Shown here: positions 5,910 through 9,103 of the stretch, one piece after another
Layout of the letters: each line of letters starts with the position of its first letter
Position numbering within the stretch: position 1 is the first letter of the stretch
Source: JBIIUJ01 sp044340025
Lineage (GTDB): Bacteria > Pseudomonadota > Alphaproteobacteria > Caulobacterales > Aquidulcibacteraceae
Length of the DNA: 9,103 nucleotides
Assembly: GCA_044340025.1 (NCBI GenBank)
Contig: JBIIUJ010000106.1
Coordinates: 1 to 9,103 of the forward strand
Direction: 5' to 3'
Program-made: the position numbers and the translations under genes
Notes under the pieces: model-generated
The model's database searches: none
What the model was told of the DNA's origin: nothing
Seen by the model: the letters and a program-made list of their open reading frames with translations, nothing else

Positions 5910-6218
5910 TGCGGTCTCCTCACATTCAGCCCGCAGGACCATCCCCCAGGCTGCATCCGCCTCACCCGCGCCTGCCCGTTCAAGAGCAAGGCACGGCCGA
6001 TGGCGGCCTTCCTGTCCGGAGCGCTTGGACCCTGCCCGGAAACCCGGTCAGCATCGCTCGTCACTCCCGTCTCACGCCGGCCCGCCCCGAAGCGCGGATT
6101 AAGCCTTGGCCAAAGCCGCAGCGCCGATGATCTTGGACAGGTCCCGGGGCAGATACGCGCCCCGGCCTCCCGCGCCGCCCGCCCACACAGGAGCGCGCGA
6201 CGCGAAAACTCAAAAAAC
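5910..6218 (-). promoter_or_regulatory. rplA-rplJ intergenic region; probable L10 autoregulatory leader
   Basis: About 310 bases with no convincing gene between rplA and rplJ on the minus strand. In most bacteria this interval carries an mRNA structure bound by L10(L12)4 for feedback control, sometimes with an internal promoter. I see two local hairpins: a 7-bp stem at 6144-6150/6159-6165 and a 5-bp stem at 5995-5999/6004-6008 with a four-base loop. I cannot identify the kink-turn L10 site or a -35/-10 pair by eye. There is no U-tract after either stem, so neither looks like a terminator. The function is inferred from position. Confidence 0.4.
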
Positions 6219-6926
6219 TCAGTTCGCCGGCGCGTTCAGCGCACTCGACGTATCAATACGCACGCCCGGCCCCATGGTGGAGCTGAGCGCGATGCGCTTC
6301 AGATAGGTGCCTTTGGCGCCCGACGGCTTGGCCTTGACCAGCGCGTCCACGAAGGCGCGGAGGTTTTCGGCCAGAGCCGCTTCCGTGAAGCTCGCCTTGC
6401 CGACGCCGGCGTGCACGATGCCCGCCTTCTCGACCCGGAACTCCACAGCGCCGCCCTTGGATTCGGTGACCGCCTTGGTCACGTCCATGGTGACGGTGCC
6501 GACCTTCGGGTTCGGCATAAGGCCGCGCGGGCCAAGCACCTTACCGAGCCGGCCGACCAGGGCCATCATGTCGGGGGTGGCGATCACGCGGTCGAAGTCC
6601 ATCCGGCCGTTGGTGACCTCTTCCACGAGGTCTTCCGCGCCGACGACGTCTGCGCCAGCAGCGCGCGCTTCGTCAGCCTTCGCCCCGCGTGCAAACACCG
6701 CCACGCGCACCGTGCGACCGGTGCCATTGGGCAGATTGCACACGCCGCGAACCATCTGGTCGGCGTATTTGGGCTCGACGCCGAGATTGACGGCGACTTC
6801 CACCGTTTCGTCGAACTTGGCTTTCGCATTGGCCTTCACCAGCGCGATCGCTTCTTCAACGCCATAGAGCTTGTCGACGTTGACGGCCGCTTTCGCCGCG
6901 GCCAGGCGCTTTCCTGTGCGGGCCAT
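6219..6926 (-). CDS. rplA: 50S ribosomal protein L1
   Basis: A 235-residue L1, which binds 23S rRNA at the mobile L1 stalk near the E site and acts as translational repressor of its own rplK-rplA mRNA. Recognisable segments are KFDETVEVAVNLGVEPKYADQMVRG in domain I, the RTVRVAVFARG strand, the domain II region with MMALVGRLGKVLGPRGLMPNPK (the most conserved L1 signature), and the C-terminal GTYLKRIALSSTMGPGVRID. The start codon is four bases beyond the rplK stop. A GGAG ribosome-binding site overlaps the end of rplK, so the two are translated as a pair. The stop is followed in frame by a second TGA nine bases on. Confidence 0.99.
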   Translation of the reverse strand: MARTGKRLAAAKAAVNVDKLYGVEEAIALVKANAKAKFDETVEVAVNLGVEPKYADQMVRGVCNLPNGTGRTVRVAVFARGAKADEARAAGADVVGAEDLVEEVTNGRMDFDRVIATPDMMALVGRLGKVLGPRGLMPNPKVGTVTMDVTKAVTESKGGAVEFRVEKAGIVHAGVGKASFTEAALAENLRAFVDALVKAKPSGAKGTYLKRIALSSTMGPGVRIDTSSALNAPAN

Positions 6927-6930
6927 CGGC

Positions 6931-7377
6931 TTACTCCGTCACTTCCAGGCCCATCGCGCGCGCCGACCCCATGATGATGGAGGTGGCCGCATCGAGATCG
7001 CGGGCGTTAAGGTCCTTCATCTTGGTCTCGGCGATCTGGCGGCATTGCGCCTTCGTCACCGTGCCCACGACGTCGCGGCCGGGCTTTTTCGAGCCGGAGG
7101 ACGGCTTCTTGCCGATCTTCAGGCCCGCCGCCTTCTTCAGAAGGAAGGTCGCCGGCGGCGTCTTGATTTCGAACGTGAAGGACTTGTCCTGATAGTAGGT
7201 GATGATCACCGGGCAGGGCTGACCTTTTTCGAGTTCCTGGGTCTTCGCATTGAAGCCCTTGCAGAACTCCATGATGTTGAGGCCGCGTTGACCGAGCGCA
7301 GGTCCGATCGGGGGCGACGGGTTCGCCGCGCCAGCCGGGACCTGGAGCTTGATCTGCCCCAGTACCTTCTTCGCCAT
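6931..7377 (-). CDS. rplK: 50S ribosomal protein L11
   Basis: A 148-residue L11, which binds the GTPase-associated region of 23S rRNA (helices 43/44) and contributes to factor binding and, with RelA, to the stringent response. The N-terminal domain shows IKLQVPAGAANPSPPIGPALGQRG with the conserved proline-rich segment and NIMEFCKGFNAKT. The C-terminal RNA-binding domain has KKAAGLKIGKKPSSGSKKPGRDVVGTVT and ends with IIMGSARAMGLEV. A strong AAGGAG lies eight bases before the ATG. rplA follows almost directly. The 139-base gap upstream, after nusG, probably carries the L1 feedback site. Confidence 0.99.
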   Translation of the reverse strand: MAKKVLGQIKLQVPAGAANPSPPIGPALGQRGLNIMEFCKGFNAKTQELEKGQPCPVIITYYQDKSFTFEIKTPPATFLLKKAAGLKIGKKPSSGSKKPGRDVVGTVTKAQCRQIAETKMKDLNARDLDAATSIIMGSARAMGLEVTE

Positions 7378-7516
7378 AAGGCCCTCTCCTTTGTTGCAGA
7401 CGCCTCTTCAGCGGCCTGCGAGGGGTGCGTGGTGCAGCCCGGGCGATGGTCTTGCCGCCCTGCCTCCCACACATGTTGCGCGCCCCGGCCCATCCGGAGC
7501 GCACGTCCAACCAGGC
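7378..7516 (-). promoter_or_regulatory. nusG-rplK intergenic region; possible L1 feedback leader
   Basis: A 139-base non-coding gap in front of rplK. In other bacteria the rplK leader holds an L1-binding structure that copies the 23S rRNA site and sometimes a promoter. Read on the minus strand, it contains GTGTGGGAGG and, further on, CACCACGCACC, and can form a 5-bp GGGCG/CGCCC stem. I could not assign the L1 site or a promoter by eye. No U-tract terminator for nusG is visible, so read-through into rplK is likely. Confidence 0.35.
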
Positions 7517-8053
7517 TCAGACCTTCTGAACCTGATTGTATTCCAGATCGACCGGGGTCGCCCGGCCAAAGATCGACACCGAAACCTTGAGACGGGAGCG
7601 GCCTTCGTCGACCTCCTCCACCGAGCCCTCGAAGCTCTGGAACGGCCCGTCGGTGACGCGCACCTTCTCGCCGATCTCGAAGCTGATCATCGGCTTGGGG
7701 CGCTCCACGCCCTCCTCGACGGCGCCGAGGATGCGCTGGACTTCCTTTTCCGACACCGGCGTCGGCTTCTTGCCGTGATCGGCGCCGAGAAAGCCCGTCA
7801 CCTTCGGCGTCTCGCGCACGAGGTGATAGGTCTCGTCATCGAGTTCCATCTTCACAAGCACATAGCCGGGGAAGAAGCGCCGCTCGCTCGTGCGCTTGCG
7901 CCCGCGCACCACCTCGACCACGTCCTCGGAGGGCACGAGCACCTGCTCGACCTTGTCAGCCATGCCCTTCTGGACAGCCTGTTCCTTGATCTGCTCGGCG
8001 ACCTTCTTTTCGAAGTTCGAGTAGGCGTGAACGATATACCACTTCGCCGACAT
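7517..8053 (-). CDS. nusG: Transcription termination/antitermination factor NusG
   Basis: A 178-residue NusG, which binds the RNA polymerase clamp, suppresses pausing, and couples transcription to Rho or to ribosomal S10. The NGN domain (about 1-110) begins KWYIVHAYSNFEKKVAEQI and contains RRFFPGYVLVKMELDDE and the VRETPKVTGFLG segment. The KOW domain (about 125-178) has FEIGEKVRVTDGPFQSFEGSVEEVD and IFGRATPVDL. The start ATG at 8053 overlaps the secE stop by one base (TGATG). The frame is open to an ATG at 8107, but the extra 18 residues are secE in another frame and are atypical. Confidence 0.98.
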   Translation of the reverse strand: MSAKWYIVHAYSNFEKKVAEQIKEQAVQKGMADKVEQVLVPSEDVVEVVRGRKRTSERRFFPGYVLVKMELDDETYHLVRETPKVTGFLGADHGKKPTPVSEKEVQRILGAVEEGVERPKPMISFEIGEKVRVTDGPFQSFEGSVEEVDEGRSRLKVSVSIFGRATPVDLEYNQVQKV

Positions 8054-8280
8054 CACTGGCCCCCCGTGAGGCCGAGAACGGCGCCCACCAGCCCGCGCAA
8101 CGCCCAATCGACGAGGAAGAAGAAGACAGCCGCAAACACCACCATGACAAACACCATGATGGTCGCGATCGTGACTTCCTTGCGGGTGGTCCAGGTGACC
8201 TTTCGCGCTTCAGCCCGCACTTCCTGTGCGAACTTGACGATCCCGCCCTTCTTCTTCACCGCCGCAGCGTCCGCCATCAT
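8053..8280 (-). CDS. secE: Preprotein translocase subunit SecE
   Basis: A 75-residue single-span SecE, the essential clamp subunit of the SecYEG channel. The layout is a short Lys-rich cytoplasmic N-terminus (about 1-15), an amphipathic helix with FAQEVRAEARKVTW, then the conserved TRKEV entry into a membrane helix at about 37-60 and a short periplasmic tail. This is the usual short alphaproteobacterial form with one membrane segment. There are two consecutive ATG codons (8280 and 8277) with a GAGTGAG tract just upstream, so the first residue is uncertain by one. Its stop overlaps the nusG start by one base. It follows tRNA-Trp at 48 bases, probably on the same transcript. Confidence 0.96.
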   Translation of the reverse strand: MMADAAAVKKKGGIVKFAQEVRAEARKVTWTTRKEVTIATIMVFVMVVFAAVFFFLVDWALRGLVGAVLGLTGGQ

Positions 8281-8288
8281 CTCACTCT

Positions 8289-8309
8289 GAAGCGGTCGGA
8301 GCCCGCTTC
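8289..8309 (-). other. Hairpin between tRNA-Trp and secE
   Basis: A 7-bp perfect stem (GAAGCGG with CCGCTTC) with a seven-base loop, ending nine bases before the secE start codon. The following bases on the minus strand are AGAGTGAG, not a U-tract, so it is not a terminator. An A-rich single-stranded stretch precedes it (8315-8327). A role in processing the tRNA-mRNA cotranscript or in tuning secE translation is possible but inferred. Confidence 0.45.
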
Positions 8310-8328
8310 CGCTCGTTTGTTTTTCACA

Positions 8329-8404
8329 TGGCAGGGGCAGAGGGACTCGAACCCCCGACCCTCGGTTTTGGAGACCGATGCTCTACCAACTGAGCTATAC
8401 CCCT
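8329..8404 (-). tRNA. trnW: tRNA-Trp (anticodon CCA)
   Basis: A full 76-base cloverleaf including an encoded CCA end. The acceptor AGGGGTA pairs with TGCCCCT (one G-U pair). The D stem is GCTC/GAGC with an AGTTGGTA loop, and the anticodon stem is TCGGT/ACCGA. Anticodon CCA is at 8369-8371, and the T arm has TTCGAGT. The discriminator base is G, as expected for TrpRS. Its position before secE-nusG is classical in bacteria. Confidence 0.98.
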
Positions 8405-8477
8405 GTCGCCAAGCGGGGATGCGCCATCGGGCGGCGAACCGCCTGATAACGCATATCCCTCTCTGCGAAGAGCGCGC

Positions 8478-8506
8478 GCATAGCAGATACGGCGGGCGCA
8501 TGTCCA
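8478..8506 (-). promoter_or_regulatory. Putative housekeeping promoter for tRNA-Trp-secE-nusG cluster
   Basis: On the minus strand TGGACA, a 17-base spacer, then CTATGC (overlapping GCTATG). This resembles the alphaproteobacterial sigma-70 type TTGACA and GCTA-containing -10 elements at ideal spacing. Transcription would begin about 65 bases before the tRNA 5' end, leaving a leader for RNase P removal. It is a visual match with about two to three mismatches, so only moderately supported. Confidence 0.45.
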
Positions 8507-8600
8507 GCCGAGGGGCTGGGATTTGTCGGGCGCGCTTGCCCGCAAGGACCGCGCGCGCCACGCTGGACGCCGAGATGCCATGCCCGAGCGGGAGACCTCA

Positions 8601-9103
8601 ATGACGCCTGACAGACGCCAGACGCTGGCAGGTCTTGCCGCCGCAGCCCTTGCCCCATCCGCCGCAGACGCCGCGGACGAGGCTGCCTTCTGGGGTGCGA
8701 TCCGTGCGCTTTATGACCTGCCCCAGGGCGTGATCCAGTTGGAAAACGCCCAGTTCGGCGCGATGGCCCGGCCGGTGTTTGACGCCTATCAGCGCCAGCT
8801 GCGCCGGGTGAACACCGAGACATCCCACTATGCCCGTCGGCTGGCGGGCCGCGAGCTTGCCGCCGCACGGGCTTCTGTGGCCGCCATGTTGGGGGTGAGC
8901 GCAAAGGAAGTCGCCTTCACCCGCAACGCCACCGAGGCGATGCAGGCGCTGATCGCAAACTACAACCGGCTGCGCCCTGGCGATGCGGTGCTGCTCTGCG
9001 ATCTCGACTACGACAGCATGCAGACCGCGATGCGGTGGCTGAAGTCCCGTCGTGGCGTGGACGTGATCGAGATCGCCCTGCCCGAGCCCGCCACGCACCA
9101 GGG
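8601..9103 (+). CDS. Class V aminotransferase-fold PLP-dependent enzyme with Tat-like signal (3' end cut by window)
   Basis: The first 167 codons of a fold-type I PLP enzyme of the class V aminotransferase/isopenicillin N epimerase-like group. Related members epimerise, desulfurate or cleave amino-acid-type substrates; the substrate here is unknown. After an N-terminus with Arg-Arg and an Ala/Leu-rich stretch (DRRQTLAGLAAAALAPSAAD), typical of alphaproteobacterial Tat signals, the protein shows IQLENAQFGAMARPVFDAY, a helix leading to AARASVAAMLGV, then VAFTRNATEAMQALI (the cofactor phosphate-binding region) and LRPGDAVLLCDLDYDSM. The PLP-binding lysine would lie beyond the window. The start is supported by GGGAGA six bases upstream. 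It diverges from tRNA-Trp, with 196 bases between. An upstream ATG at 8578 is out of frame. Confidence 0.82.
   Translation, partial: MTPDRRQTLAGLAAAALAPSAADAADEAAFWGAIRALYDLPQGVIQLENAQFGAMARPVFDAYQRQLRRVNTETSHYARRLAGRELAAARASVAAMLGVSAKEVAFTRNATEAMQALIANYNRLRPGDAVLLCDLDYDSMQTAMRWLKSRRGVDVIEIALPEPATHQ

Noticed and set aside
5421..6974. 517-codon open frame on the plus strand, antisense to rplJ and rplA
   Set aside because: Lies opposite two certain ribosomal protein genes; its His/Arg-rich translation is typical of the antisense frame of GC-rich coding DNA.
7349..8290. 313-codon plus-strand open frame opposite nusG and secE
   Set aside because: Shadow frame of two firmly identified genes; no recognisable domain.
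8505..8518. CAGCC...GGCTG hairpin upstream of tRNA-Trp
   Set aside because: Five-pair stem with no T-tract and no gene ending nearby; overlaps the putative -35 element only marginally and is likely chance in GC-rich DNA.
8277..8581. Minus-strand open frames containing SSVGRA or IAQLVEHR
   Set aside because: Also false translations of the tRNA-Trp gene and its flanks.
8317..8604. Plus-strand open frame containing QRDSNPRPSVLETDALPTELYP
   Set aside because: Well-known false protein produced by reading a tRNA gene antisense; it covers tRNA-Trp.
8395..9098. Minus-strand open frames opposite the PLP enzyme
   Set aside because: The plus-strand frame gives clear class V aminotransferase motifs with a ribosome-binding site; the antisense frames show none.
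1..9103. Search for CRISPR arrays, insertion sequences, attachment sites or phage modules
   Set aside because: No spaced repeats, transposase or integrase motifs, or target-site duplications are visible; the lysozyme-like domain belongs to a SpmX protein, not a prophage.

Overview
The window is gene-dense, GC-rich alphaproteobacterial chromosome. The best lineage marker is a SpmX-type gene (degenerate phage-like muramidase domain, Ala/Pro-rich linker, two C-terminal membrane segments). This family is known from Caulobacterales and stalked or budding relatives, so I infer a Caulobacterales/Hyphomonadaceae/Maricaulaceae-type organism. Nothing suggests a prophage, insertion sequence, CRISPR array or genomic island.

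Left part (1-3759). A partial mutY runs leftward. Head-to-head with it, a plus-strand cluster encodes a DUF721/DciA-family protein, an exported DsbA-like thioredoxin-fold protein, the CrcB/Fluc fluoride channel and an RluA-family pseudouridine synthase. The first three genes overlap by four bases (GTGA junctions) and the fourth starts four bases after crcB, so translation is probably coupled. A double-hotdog acyl-CoA thioesterase follows. The start codons of mutY and the DUF721 gene share one CATG.

Middle (3760-4967). The spmX-like gene stands alone. Just upstream is a good sigma-54 (-24/-12) match, which fits the sigma-54/TacA control known for Caulobacter spmX. It ends convergently against the ribosomal operon, with a strong intrinsic terminator for that operon in between.

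Right part (4968-8404, minus strand). This is the classical tRNA-Trp - secE - nusG - rplK - rplA - rplJ - rplL cluster: preprotein translocase subunit, transcription elongation factor, and the L11, L1, L10 and L7/L12 proteins of the 50S stalks. rpoB does not follow rplL, which is unusual because rplJL-rpoBC linkage is strongly conserved. A putative housekeeping promoter lies upstream of the tRNA. The roughly 310-base gap before rplJ is the expected place for the L10 autoregulatory leader.

Right end (8601-9103). A divergent, truncated gene encodes a class V aminotransferase-fold PLP enzyme with a Tat-like N-terminus.

No wholly new system is evident. The most useful observations are the SpmX homologue with its putative sigma-54 promoter and altered catalytic triad, the broken rplL-rpoB linkage, and the shared start site of mutY and the DciA-family gene.
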